A stretch of DNA of 42,132 nucleotides from Planomonospora parontospora (GTDB lineage: Bacteria > Actinomycetota > Actinomycetes > Streptosporangiales > Streptosporangiaceae), in assembly GCA_014647935.1 (NCBI GenBank), contig BMQD01000037.1, positions 1-42,132 on the forward strand, written 5' to 3'. A model generated the notes under the pieces. It was given only the letters and a program-made list of their open reading frames with translations, did not search any database and had not been told where the DNA came from. A program made the position numbers and the translations under genes. Shown piece by piece: positions 32,191-38,890 of this stretch. Numbering within the stretch: the first letter of the stretch is position 1; each line of letters begins with the position of its first letter.

Positions 32191-32216
32191 CGGGCCCCGG
32201 TCGGTCCCGGGGCCCG
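32191..32216. terminator. Hairpin between pdtaS and whiB1
   Basis: CGGGCCCCGG, a 6-nt loop TCGGTC, then CCGGGGCCCG: a perfect 10-bp stem between convergent genes, without a T-tract. Confidence 0.6.
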
Positions 32217-32272
32217 TGCCGGTCAGGCTGCTCGGGCCGCGCTCGGGTGGCGCTTCAGGCGCGGGCGACGCC

Positions 32273-32351
32273 TCAGGTGGTGGCGCGGGCCGTGCGCGTC
32301 AGGCTGCGCGGTGTGTCAGGCGGTGGCGCGGGCGCGGGCGCGGGCCGTGCG
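32273..32351. repeat. Partial copy of the whiB1 3' end
   Basis: The native tail on plus-strand coordinates 32316-32351 (stop, then Ala/Arg codons) recurs at 32273-32296 with a 12-bp internal deletion and one base change. TCAGG words (CCTGA on the minus strand) also occur at 32223, 32255 and 32299. Confidence 0.7.
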
Positions 32352-32570
32352 GCGCTTGAAGGCGCGGCGCTCGTCCTCGCTCAGGCCGCCCCAGACGCCG
32401 GCGTCCTGCCCGGACTCCAGAGCCCACTTCAGGCAGGCCTCGCTCACGGTGCACGTACGGCAGACCTGCTTGGCCTCTTCGATCTGCATCAGGGCGGGGC
32501 CGGTGTTGCCGATCGGGAAGAACAGCTCGGGGTCCACGTCACGGCAGGCAGCTCGGTGGCGCCAGTCCAT
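32316..32570 (-). CDS. whiB1: WhiB1/WblE-type Fe-S transcription factor
   Basis: A redox- and NO-sensitive [4Fe-4S] regulator that binds region 4 of the primary sigma factor. It has 84 residues with the four cluster cysteines at 9, 37, 40 and 46, the turn GVWGGLSEDERR, and a basic Arg/Ala tail that binds DNA. Cys positions and length match mycobacterial WhiB1. The ATG at 32570 has GAAGGAG 8 nt upstream. It is convergent with pdtaS, as Rv3219 is with Rv3220c. The tail is repeated beyond the stop codon. Confidence 0.95.
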   Translation of the reverse strand: MDWRHRAACRDVDPELFFPIGNTGPALMQIEEAKQVCRTCTVSEACLKWALESGQDAGVWGGLSEDERRAFKRRTARARARATA

Positions 32571-32621
32571 GCGTCCACTCCTTCGTAAGAGGAGCCCTTG
32601 CGCGGCTCCGACGGCTCACTT

Positions 32622-32637
32622 TGTGAAGACTTTCACT
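32622..32637 (-). promoter_or_regulatory. Candidate CRP/cAMP-receptor site upstream of whiB1
   Basis: TGTGA - AGACTT - TCACT matches the palindromic CRP consensus TGTGA-N6-TCACA at nine of ten positions. It ends 52 bp upstream of the whiB1 ATG. The M. tuberculosis whiB1 promoter is known to be CRP-controlled. Confidence 0.6.
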
Positions 32638-32850
32638 AACAAGCGCGAGCGACCTCCCGGCCCTGGGTCGGTCCGGGAGTGTTCGCGGTGATCGCCGGTG
32701 GCCTCAGAGTGAAGGTGGCCACTCAAAGGTCCTACGTTCCGACGTCACTGCTGAGAGTGTCAGCTACCCCGAGTGCAGGCAAGAGGTTTGGTAAAAGGTT
32801 TTCGGGGATAGGAGTGTCGGATACGTCACACAATGACGATATGTAATCCG

Positions 32851-33795
32851 CTATGCCAATACTTGTAACGCATTGGGGGTAGAGCGGAAGATCACCTGCT
32901 CGACCTCCCCCAGATAGTCGCCGTCGAGCTGGAAGGCCACCGGCCGCTCGGCGGTCAGCGTGAACTCCTTCTCGTCGTGGAGCTGCACCAGGTGCCGGCC
33001 GGTCGGCAGGGTGTCGCGCGTCCCCATGATCTGCGGCATCAGGCTGAGCATGGACGGCAGGCCGAGGCGCTGGAGCCCCAGGAGGTCCAGCCCCGTCTCG
33101 AAGCTGGCCCAGGGGGTCGGGCAGACCGGCCGAGGGCCGATGAAGCTCCACGGCGAGGTGTTGGAGACCACCGCCATGAAGATGCCGTCGGCCGGGGGCA
33201 CGCCGGGGCCCTCCAGGCGCATCGCGGCATGGCGCTTGTCGGTCGACAGGTAGTGGCGCAGCGCGGTGTTGACGTAGCGCGCGGGAGTGGCCTTGCGGCC
33301 CGTGCCGCGCATCCCCTCGACCGCCCGGATGACCTCGGCGTCGTACCCCAGGCCGCTGCAGAATGTGAAGTAGCGGCTGTGCCCGTCCCACAGCGCCTGG
33401 CCGAGCCCCACCGTGCGCCGCCGGTCACGGCCGACCGCTTCCAGCACCACTCCGGTGGCCTCGACCGGATCGTTCGGCAGGCCGAGCGCCCGGGCGAAGA
33501 CGTTCGCGCTCCCGCCGGGGATCACCAGCAGCGCCGGCCGGTCGGCCGCCACCTCGCCTTCCTCGGCGTCGAGCAGGCCGTTCACCGTCTCGTTGATCGT
33601 GCCGTCACCGCCGAGCACCGCGACCACGCCGAACCCGTCGGCGTGGGCCGTACGGGCGAGATGGGCCGCGTGCCCCCGGTAGCCGGTCTCCTCGACCGTC
33701 AGGTCCATCGTCGCGCCCAGCGCCCTGATGAGCACGTCCCGCGTCCGCTGGTTGGTGGTCGTGGCCTTGGGGTTCACCAGGAGCATCGCGCGCAT
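32851..33795 (-). CDS. Diacylglycerol kinase family lipid kinase
   Basis: A 314-residue member of the DagK/YegS lipid kinase family. The N-terminal MLLVNPKATTTNQ, the nucleotide site VLGGDGTINETVNGLL and IPGGSANVFARALGLP are standard, and LDGDYLGE near the C-terminus is the second-domain signature. It would phosphorylate diacylglycerol or a related lipid at the membrane, possibly in phospholipid or phosphatidylinositol mannoside recycling. The ATG at 33795 lies 6 nt after TACGCT with no ribosome site. It is divergent from the small membrane protein gene. Confidence 0.88.
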   Translation of the reverse strand: MRAMLLVNPKATTTNQRTRDVLIRALGATMDLTVEETGYRGHAAHLARTAHADGFGVVAVLGGDGTINETVNGLLDAEEGEVAADRPALLVIPGGSANVFARALGLPNDPVEATGVVLEAVGRDRRRTVGLGQALWDGHSRYFTFCSGLGYDAEVIRAVEGMRGTGRKATPARYVNTALRHYLSTDKRHAAMRLEGPGVPPADGIFMAVVSNTSPWSFIGPRPVCPTPWASFETGLDLLGLQRLGLPSMLSLMPQIMGTRDTLPTGRHLVQLHDEKEFTLTAERPVAFQLDGDYLGEVEQVIFRSTPNALQVLA

Positions 33796-33801
33796 GGCGC
33801 C

Positions 33802-33807
33802 AGCGTA
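33802..33807 (-). promoter_or_regulatory. -10 box of a likely leaderless lipid-kinase transcript
   Basis: TACGCT on the minus strand, 6 nt (GGCGCC), then the ATG at 33795. Confidence 0.5.
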
Positions 33808-33860
33808 TCCGGCAATAACAGCCCAGAGGCGACGAAAGCGGTGTCTATCGACGTCGGCTG

Positions 33861-33866
33861 TAGGGT
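33861..33866 (+). promoter_or_regulatory. -10 box of a likely leaderless membrane-protein transcript
   Basis: TAGGGT, 6 nt (TGCCCT), then the GTG at 33873. Confidence 0.55.
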
Positions 33867-33872
33867 TGCCCT

Positions 33873-34286
33873 GTGCAGAACCGCCCGCCGACCCTCACCG
33901 TCGCCGCCGCCGTCCTCGCGCTGGAAGGACTCACCGCCCTGCTCCTCGGCGGCTACGTCGCGGTCGAGACCGTGGTCGGGAACCCGTCCGATGCGATGAG
34001 CTCGGCCTTCGTCGCCGGTTTCGGGCTCCTCGTGGGAGCGCTCCTGCTCCGGGTGGCCTGGGGACTGCTGCGGGCCGAGAAGTGGACGCGGAGCCCGGGG
34101 GTGCTGACCCAGATCTTCATGGTGCCGGTCGTGGTCACGCTCTTCCAGTCGGACCGGGCCCCGCTCGGCGGCCTCCTGGCCGCCGCGGTGGTGACCGCGC
34201 TGGTCGCGCTGCTCTCCCCGCCGACGACCCGGGTCCTCTACGGGGACGCGGAGCCGTCGGACGGAGTCGGGAGCGGCGGGGCCTGA
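33873..34286 (+). CDS. Small integral membrane protein
   Basis: A 137-residue protein with four predicted membrane helices (about 8-32, 44-66, 75-92 and 98-115) and a short polar Gly-rich C-terminus. No enzyme motif is visible. Actinobacteria keep similar small membrane proteins next to lipid-kinase and stress-sigma genes, but the function is unknown. The GTG start at 33873 is leaderless in geometry. It is convergent with the sigma factor gene. Confidence 0.75.
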   Translation: MQNRPPTLTVAAAVLALEGLTALLLGGYVAVETVVGNPSDAMSSAFVAGFGLLVGALLLRVAWGLLRAEKWTRSPGVLTQIFMVPVVVTLFQSDRAPLGGLLAAAVVTALVALLSPPTTRVLYGDAEPSDGVGSGGA

Positions 34287-34295
34287 GCGGCAGGC

Positions 34296-34317
34296 CGGTC
34301 CGGCAGGCCGGACCGGC
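34296..34317. terminator. Hairpin between membrane-protein and sigma-factor genes
   Basis: CCGGTCCGGC and GCCGGACCGG form a perfect 10-bp inverted repeat with a 2-nt centre, between convergent stop codons. In RNA the loop would open to 6 nt or more. Confidence 0.55.
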
Positions 34318-34320
34318 GGG

Positions 34321-35100
34321 TCAGTCCTCGGCCGTGAGGCCCTCGCGGAGCTGGGTCAGGGTCCTGGCCAGCAGCCGGGAGACGTGCATCTGCGAGATGC
34401 CCAGCTCGGTGGCGATCTGCGACTGCGTCATGTTGCCGAAGAACCGCAGCAGCAGGATCCGCTTCTCGCGCGGCGGGAGCCGCTCGAGCAGCGGCTTGAG
34501 GGACTCGCGGTATTCGACGCCCTCCAGGGAGTCGTCCACGATGCCGAGGGAGTCGGCCACCGCGGGCGCGTCGTCGTCACCGGAGTCGGGGGCGTCCAGG
34601 GAGACCGTGGAGTAGGCGTTGGCCGACTCCAGACCCTCGAGCACCTCCTCCTCGGTCATCTTCAGGAACGCCGCGAGCTCGGCGACGGTGGGCGCCCGCC
34701 CCTCGCGCTGCGACAGCTCGCTGATCGCCTTGGTGAGCGAGAGCTTCAGCTCCTGCAGGCGGCGCGGCACCCGGACCGCCCAGCCCTTGTCGCGGAAGTG
34801 CCGCTTGATCTCGCCCACGATGGTGGGCGTGGCGTAGGTGGAGAACTCCACCCCGCGGTCCAGGTCGAAGCGGTCGATCGACTTGATCAGGCCGATGGTC
34901 GCGACCTGCGTCAGGTCGTCGAGCCACTCGCCCCGGTTGCGGAAGCGCCGGGCGAGGTATTCGACCAGGGGCAGGTGGAGCTCGACGAGCTCGTCACGGA
35001 TGCGCTGGCGTCGCGGGTCGTCGGGGGTCAACTCCGCCAGTTCACCGAAGAGCGTGCGCGCGCGAACCCTGTCGGGGACCGCGTGGTCGCTGGTGGCCAT
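34321..35100 (-). CDS. SigB/SigF-family stress sigma factor
   Basis: A group 3 sigma factor of 259 residues. Region 2 is LVEYLARRFRNRGEWLDDLTQVATIGLIKSID and FSTYATPTIVGEIKRHFRDKGWAVRVPRR; region 3 is TKAISELSQREGRAPTVAELA; region 4 is GNMTQSQIATELGISQMHVSRLLARTL. This is the SigF/SigB/SigG-type domain order without region 1.1. The ATG at 35100 has AAAGGA 8 nt upstream; a GTG at 35121 would overlap the anti-sigma stop and add seven residues. Partner-switching control by the RsbW-like protein encoded just upstream is expected. Confidence 0.92.
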   Translation of the reverse strand: MATSDHAVPDRVRARTLFGELAELTPDDPRRQRIRDELVELHLPLVEYLARRFRNRGEWLDDLTQVATIGLIKSIDRFDLDRGVEFSTYATPTIVGEIKRHFRDKGWAVRVPRRLQELKLSLTKAISELSQREGRAPTVAELAAFLKMTEEEVLEGLESANAYSTVSLDAPDSGDDDAPAVADSLGIVDDSLEGVEYRESLKPLLERLPPREKRILLLRFFGNMTQSQIATELGISQMHVSRLLARTLTQLREGLTAED

Positions 35101-35117
35101 GGCACGAGTCCTTTCCG

Positions 35118-35543
35118 TCACGCCGGCCTCGCCGCGCCTCGACGCTTGCGGAGCACGATCGCCATACGGTCGGGGGAGTCGGTCACGGCGTCCACGTCGT
35201 CCGCCAGGGCGGTGAGCACCATCCAGGCGAACTCGTCGCGCTTGGGCGGGGAGCTGCCCACCGTGCTGACCTCGACCCGGACCCGCATCTCCTGTCCGGT
35301 GAGCTCGAACTCGGCCGTCAGGTCGGTGCCCGGCACGGCCTGGGTCAACAACATCGCACACGCCTCGTCGACCGCGATCCGGAGATCCTCGATCTCGTCC
35401 AGCGTGAAGTCCAGACGGGCGGCCAGCCCTGCGGTGGCCGTACGTAAAACGGACAGATATGCGCTCACAGCCGGCAGCCGGACGCTCACCACGTCACGGA
35501 TCCCGCCCGCGTCGACCGCGGGCGCCTCGGTGTGCTCAGTCAC
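35118..35543 (-). CDS. RsbW-like anti-sigma factor (GHKL ATPase)
   Basis: A 141-residue serine-kinase-type anti-sigma factor. The first helix AYLSVLRTATAGLAARLDF, the N-box IEDLRIAVDEACAMLLTQA and the following strands match the RsbW/SpoIIAB fold; the G-box is poorly conserved (DAVTDSPDRMAIVLRK), as in many actinobacterial homologues. It would bind and hold the sigma factor encoded downstream. The GTG at 35543 has GAGGAGG 6 nt upstream. The stop lies 17 bp before the sigma ATG. No anti-anti-sigma gene is in the window. Confidence 0.88.
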   Translation of the reverse strand: MTEHTEAPAVDAGGIRDVVSVRLPAVSAYLSVLRTATAGLAARLDFTLDEIEDLRIAVDEACAMLLTQAVPGTDLTAEFELTGQEMRVRVEVSTVGSSPPKRDEFAWMVLTALADDVDAVTDSPDRMAIVLRKRRGAARPA

Positions 35544-35737
35544 GTTCCTCCTCGCAAGGTCGCTGACTGCAACCTACCGCCCCCAGGTGGCTGTTGGCCC
35601 GATCAGACTCGCGATCGGGATGATTTGGAACGGGAAAAAAGGACGTTCCGCGAGGTGGGAGGAGCGGCCCACCGGCGCCCCGCGGGGCGCCGGTGCGCCT
35701 TGCCCTGCGCGGTCGCGAATCCGGCCGCGGCGGCGGA

Positions 35738-36139
35738 TCAGGCGGCCTTGGTCTCCCAGAAGATCTTGGAGATCTCCTCGATCTTGGCCAGGAGCTCGTC
35801 GGCCTTGGAGGAGTCGACGGTGCCCTTGGCCGCGGCGGCGCCCGCCAGCTTGGTGGCCTCCCAGAACAGCTGGTGCAGCTGGGGGTAGGCCTCCAGGTGC
35901 TGCGGCTTGAAGTAGTCGGTCCACAGCACCCACAGGTGGTGCTTGACCAGCTGGGCCCGCTCCTCCTTGATGATCAGCGCGCGCGTGCGGAAGACCGGGT
36001 CCTCGTTGGCGGCGTACTTCTCCATGATGGCCTTGACGGACTCGGCCTCGATGCGGGCCTGGGCCGGGTCGTACACGCCGCAGGGCAGGTCGCAGTGGGC
36101 GGACGCGACGTGCCGGGGGCGCAGAAGTCGTGCGAGCAT
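35738..36139 (-). CDS. sodN: Nickel superoxide dismutase precursor
   Basis: Cytosolic Ni-SOD that dismutates superoxide. It has 133 residues: a 14-residue propeptide MLARLLRPRHVASA, then the nickel hook HCDLPCG, in which His, Cys and Cys (precursor 15, 16, 20) bind Ni after cleavage exposes His1. The helical bundle with YAANEDPVFRTRALIIKEERA and HLWVLWTDYFKP is typical. The ATG at 36139 has AAGGAAGGA upstream. The maturation peptidase gene is divergent, 91 bp away. Confidence 0.97.
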   Translation of the reverse strand: MLARLLRPRHVASAHCDLPCGVYDPAQARIEAESVKAIMEKYAANEDPVFRTRALIIKEERAQLVKHHLWVLWTDYFKPQHLEAYPQLHQLFWEATKLAGAAAAKGTVDSSKADELLAKIEEISKIFWETKAA

Positions 36140-36156
36140 CGGAAAATCCTTCCTTG

Positions 36157-36172
36157 ATGCTGAGATCAGCAT
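36157..36172. promoter_or_regulatory. Perfect palindrome in the sodN leader or promoter
   Basis: ATGCTGA - GA - TCAGCAT has 7-bp arms and a 2-bp centre. It lies immediately upstream of the sodN ribosome site, within the 91-bp sodN/sodX divergent region. It could be an operator for a nickel or redox regulator, or an RNA hairpin. Confidence 0.55.
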
Positions 36173-36230
36173 GGTCCTTGAACGACCTTACTCGCCTCCG
36201 CCAGGCCCGCGCTGAAAGGGGTTCGCGCTC

Positions 36231-36539
36231 ATGAGAGTCCGTGTCGAGGGGGATTCCATGCTGCCTGCGCTGCGTCCCGGCGACTGGCTCTGGGTACGGC
36301 GCGGCGCCCCGGTCCGGTCCGGGGACCTCGTCCTCGCCCGGCTCCCCGCCGACCCGTCCCGGCTGATCGTCAAACGCGCCGCGTGGCGCGACGGCGAGGG
36401 CTGGTGGCTGGAGAGCGACAACCAGCGCGCCTCCGGCCGCCGGGACAGCTGGGACTTCGGCCCGGTCCCGGTGGTGGGGCGGGTGGTCGCGCGCTACCGG
36501 CCGCCGCTGTCCTGGCCGACCTTCTTCCGGGCCCGGTAG
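36231..36539 (+). CDS. sodX: Ni-SOD maturation peptidase (S24/S26 family)
   Basis: A 102-residue signal-peptidase-like protease that removes the Ni-SOD propeptide. The catalytic Ser is in GDSMLPALRPGD and the general-base Lys in RLIVKRAAWRDG. Unlike leader peptidases it has no membrane helix, as expected for the cytosolic SodX. The ATG at 36231 has AAAGGGG upstream. Its last 46 bp overlap the convergent CGNR gene. Confidence 0.92.
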   Translation: MRVRVEGDSMLPALRPGDWLWVRRGAPVRSGDLVLARLPADPSRLIVKRAAWRDGEGWWLESDNQRASGRRDSWDFGPVPVVGRVVARYRPPLSWPTFFRAR

Positions 36540-37039
36540 GCGGCGACGTTGGCCCGGCTGGCGCACCGCTCCGAGCAGTAGCGCCGGGACCGGTTGGAGG
36601 AGGTGTCGAGATAGGCCCGGCGGCACGGCGCCGCCCGGCAGAGCCCGAGCCGGTCCGGACCGAGGTCGGTGACGATGGTGGCCAGGCCCATCACCGCGCC
36701 CACGATGTACTGGTCGCAGAAGCGCCCGCCCTCGGTGAGGTGCAGGTGCCACGGCTCGCCGTCGTGGTCGGCGATCTGCGGGTGGACCGGGTGGCGGCGG
36801 AGCAGCGCGTTGAGCCGGTCGACGACCTCCCGCTCGTCCCCGCCGGCCGCGGCCTCGAAGACGGCCACGAGCTCCTCGCGCAGGCCGCGCAGGGCGTCGA
36901 GGTCCCCGGGGGTGAGGCGGTCGGTCTGCCGGGGGCGGCCGCTCTCCTCCAGCAGGGTCCGCAGCCCTTCCAGGCCGGTGAGGCGGTCGGGGTTGTTGAC
37001 GAGCAGCACGGCCAGCTCGGCGTAGGAGATCAGGTCCAC
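36494..37039 (-). CDS. CGNR zinc-finger protein with ABATE domain
   Basis: A 181-residue protein. The N-terminal ABATE-like domain covers about 1-120; the C-terminal zinc finger has CRAAPCRRAYLDTSSNRSRRYCSERCASRANVAAYRARK, with cysteines in two pairs and an ASRANV sequence at the CGNR position, where Gly is replaced by Ser. The family is presumed to be stress-related transcription regulators. The GTG at 37039 begins a frame lacking a strong ribosome site. The 3' end is antisense to the sodX 3' end. Confidence 0.82.
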   Translation of the reverse strand: MDLISYAELAVLLVNNPDRLTGLEGLRTLLEESGRPRQTDRLTPGDLDALRGLREELVAVFEAAAGGDEREVVDRLNALLRRHPVHPQIADHDGEPWHLHLTEGGRFCDQYIVGAVMGLATIVTDLGPDRLGLCRAAPCRRAYLDTSSNRSRRYCSERCASRANVAAYRARKKVGQDSGGR

Positions 37040-37307
37040 CGGGAGTTTCCGTAGAGGAGTCGGAGTAAGGGGTGTTCAGGGGTTCAAGTATTACATGTGA
37101 GCGGGTTAACGTCCGCGGTAACGAAAGTGTGGGCCACCTGTCACCTGCCGGAGTCTCACCATGTGGCACAATCGAGCAACGGGTGACCCCCGAACCCCTC
37201 CAGGCGACCGTCTCCAGCGAGCACGTCCCGAGCGGCTACCGAAGCCGGGCCAGCCTCCTGCGGCGCCTACGAAGGAAATGTCCGTCTGACTGATTACAGG
37301 GGTCGCT

Positions 37308-38501
37308 GTGGCAATCTCGCCATCTTCCATCTCCCTCGAAGCCCTCGATCTGGACCCGGCCTTCGCCCTGCACCGCGGGGGCAAGCTGGAGGTCCGCTCG
37401 TCCGTCCCGGTCCGCAACGCCGACGACCTGTCCCTCGCCTACACCCCGGGCGTGGCCAAGGTCTGCACCGCGATCGCCGAGGAGCCCGAGCTCGCAGCCG
37501 ACTACACCTGGGTCTCGAACGTCGTGGCCGTCGTCTCCGACGGCACCGCGGTGCTCGGGCTCGGTGACATCGGTCCCGCCGCCGCCATGCCCGTCATGGA
37601 GGGCAAGGCCCTGCTGTTCAAGGAGTTCGCCGGCGTCGACGCCGTGCCGATCTGCCTCGACTGCACCGACGTGGACGCCCTGGTCGAGACCGTCGTCCGG
37701 CTCGCACCCTCGTTCGGCGGCATCAACCTGGAGGACATCAGCGCGCCCCGGTGCTTCGAGGTCGAGGACCGGCTGCGCGACCTGCTGGACATCCCGGTCT
37801 TCCACGACGACCAGCACGGCACCGCGATCGTCGTGCTGGCCGCGCTGAAGAACGCCGCCCGGCTGACCGGCCGCTCGCTGGGCGAGCTGCGGGCCGTGGT
37901 GGCGGGCGCCGGTGCCTCCGGCGTCGCGGTCAGCCGCATCCTGCTGAACGCGGGCATCGGCGACATCGCGGTCTCCGACTCCAAGGGCATCGTCCACCGG
38001 GGCCGCGGCGACCTCAACCCGGTCAAGGAGGCACTGGCCCGCGACACGAACCGGGCGGACCTGCGCGGCTCCACCGAGGAGGCGCTGGCCGGGGCCGACG
38101 TGTTCGTCGGGCTGTCCGGCTCGACGGTCTCCGAGCGGGCCATCGCCTCGATGGCTCCTGACGCGATCGTCTTCGCGCTGTCCAACCCGACGCCCGAGGT
38201 CCACCCCGAAGTCGCCAGGAGGCACGCCCGGGTGGTCGCCACCGGCCGCTCGGACTTCCCCAACCAGATCAACAACGTGCTGGCCTTCCCCGGCGTCTTC
38301 CGCGGGGCGCTCGACGTGCGGGCCACCACCATCACCGAGAACATGAAGGTCGCCGCCGCCGAGGCGCTGGCCGCGGTGGTCGGCGACGACGAGCTCTCCG
38401 CCGACCACGTGATCCCCAGCCCGTTCGACGAGCGGGTCGCCCCCGCGGTCACCGCCGCGGTCGTCGCCCAGGCCCGCGCCGACGGGGTCGCCCGGCTCTG
38501 A
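37308..38501 (+). CDS. Malic enzyme, NAD(P)-dependent, short form
   Basis: Oxidatively decarboxylates malate to pyruvate. It has 397 residues, the short form without the phosphotransacetylase-like tail of MaeB. Motifs: SLAYTPGVA (42-50), the catalytic Lys in [12 protein letters not shown], metal ligands in NLEDISAP and FHDDQHGTA, the Rossmann loop GAGASG (200-205), and [12 protein letters not shown] versus NADP preference is not clear from the sequence. The GTG at 37308 is chosen from family alignment; its ribosome site is poor. A strong terminator lies at 38699-38734. Confidence 0.93.
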   Translation: MAISPSSISLEALDLDPAFALHRGGKLEVRSSVPVRNADDLSLAYTPGVAKVCTAIAEEPELAADYTWVSNVVAVVSDGTAVLGLGDIGPAAAMPVMEGKALLFKEFAGVDAVPICLDCTDVDALVETVVRLAPSFGGINLEDISAPRCFEVEDRLRDLLDIPVFHDDQHGTAIVVLAALKNAARLTGRSLGELRAVVAGAGASGVAVSRILLNAGIGDIAVSDSKGIVHRGRGDLNPVKEALARDTNRADLRGSTEEALAGADVFVGLSGSTVSERAIASMAPDAIVFALSNPTPEVHPEVARRHARVVATGRSDFPNQINNVLAFPGVFRGALDVRATTITENMKVAAAEALAAVVGDDELSADHVIPSPFDERVAPAVTAAVVAQARADGVARL

Positions 38502-38510
38502 CCCGGTGCC

Positions 38511-38570
38511 GGTCCCGCGCGACCGGGCCACCCGCCCGCCGGTCCCGCGCGACCGGGCCACCCGCCCGCC
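38511..38570. repeat. Two perfect 30-bp tandem repeats after the malic enzyme gene
   Basis: GGTCCCGCGC-GACCGGGCCA-CCCGCCCGCC twice, identical. Each unit contains CGGTC-N6-GACCG, so both could form small hairpins. Followed by looser CCGTCCG and CCGATC words up to the terminator. Confidence 0.85.
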
Positions 38571-38698
38571 CGTCCGAGGGCCGTCCGCCCGTCCGAAGGC
38601 CGTCGGCTCCCGCCGATCGCACCGATCCCGCCGATCCGGCGGCCACTCCGATCGCTCCTGGTCCGGGCCCCACCGGCCCGTCGTCCGGCGCATCCCCC

Positions 38699-38734
38699 GA
38701 AGAGCCCCCGCCCGACCGGCGGGGGCTCTTCTTT
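38699..38734 (+). terminator. Intrinsic terminator of the malic enzyme gene
   Basis: A perfect 14-bp stem (GAAGAGCCCCCGCC with its complement), 5-nt loop CGACC, followed by TTT. Confidence 0.9.
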
Positions 38735-38890
38735 GCCGATGAATCTCAATTCTTTTACGGAACGTGCTATAACAAGTTCTCTCCGTTACCTTTACCTTCC
38801 GGGCCGGGGCATGCGCGGGCACCGTCGTGCCCGCGGGCGGCCCGAGCGCACCCCCCATGCGCTCGGTGATTCTCGACGGCGAGGAGAACG
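38735..38890 (+). promoter_or_regulatory. AT-rich promoter region of the HTH-TPR gene
   Basis: A low-GC island at about 38740-38800 carries TATAAC (near 38770) as the best -10, with TCAATT about 16 bp upstream as a weak -35. The rest is ordinary GC-rich leader ending in GGCGAGGAGAACG before the ATG at 38891. Confidence 0.45.

Noticed and set aside
37072-37293. A 73-codon plus-strand gene between the CGNR and malic enzyme genes
   Set aside because: No ribosome site, no recognisable domain, and Arg/Ser composition typical of spurious frames.
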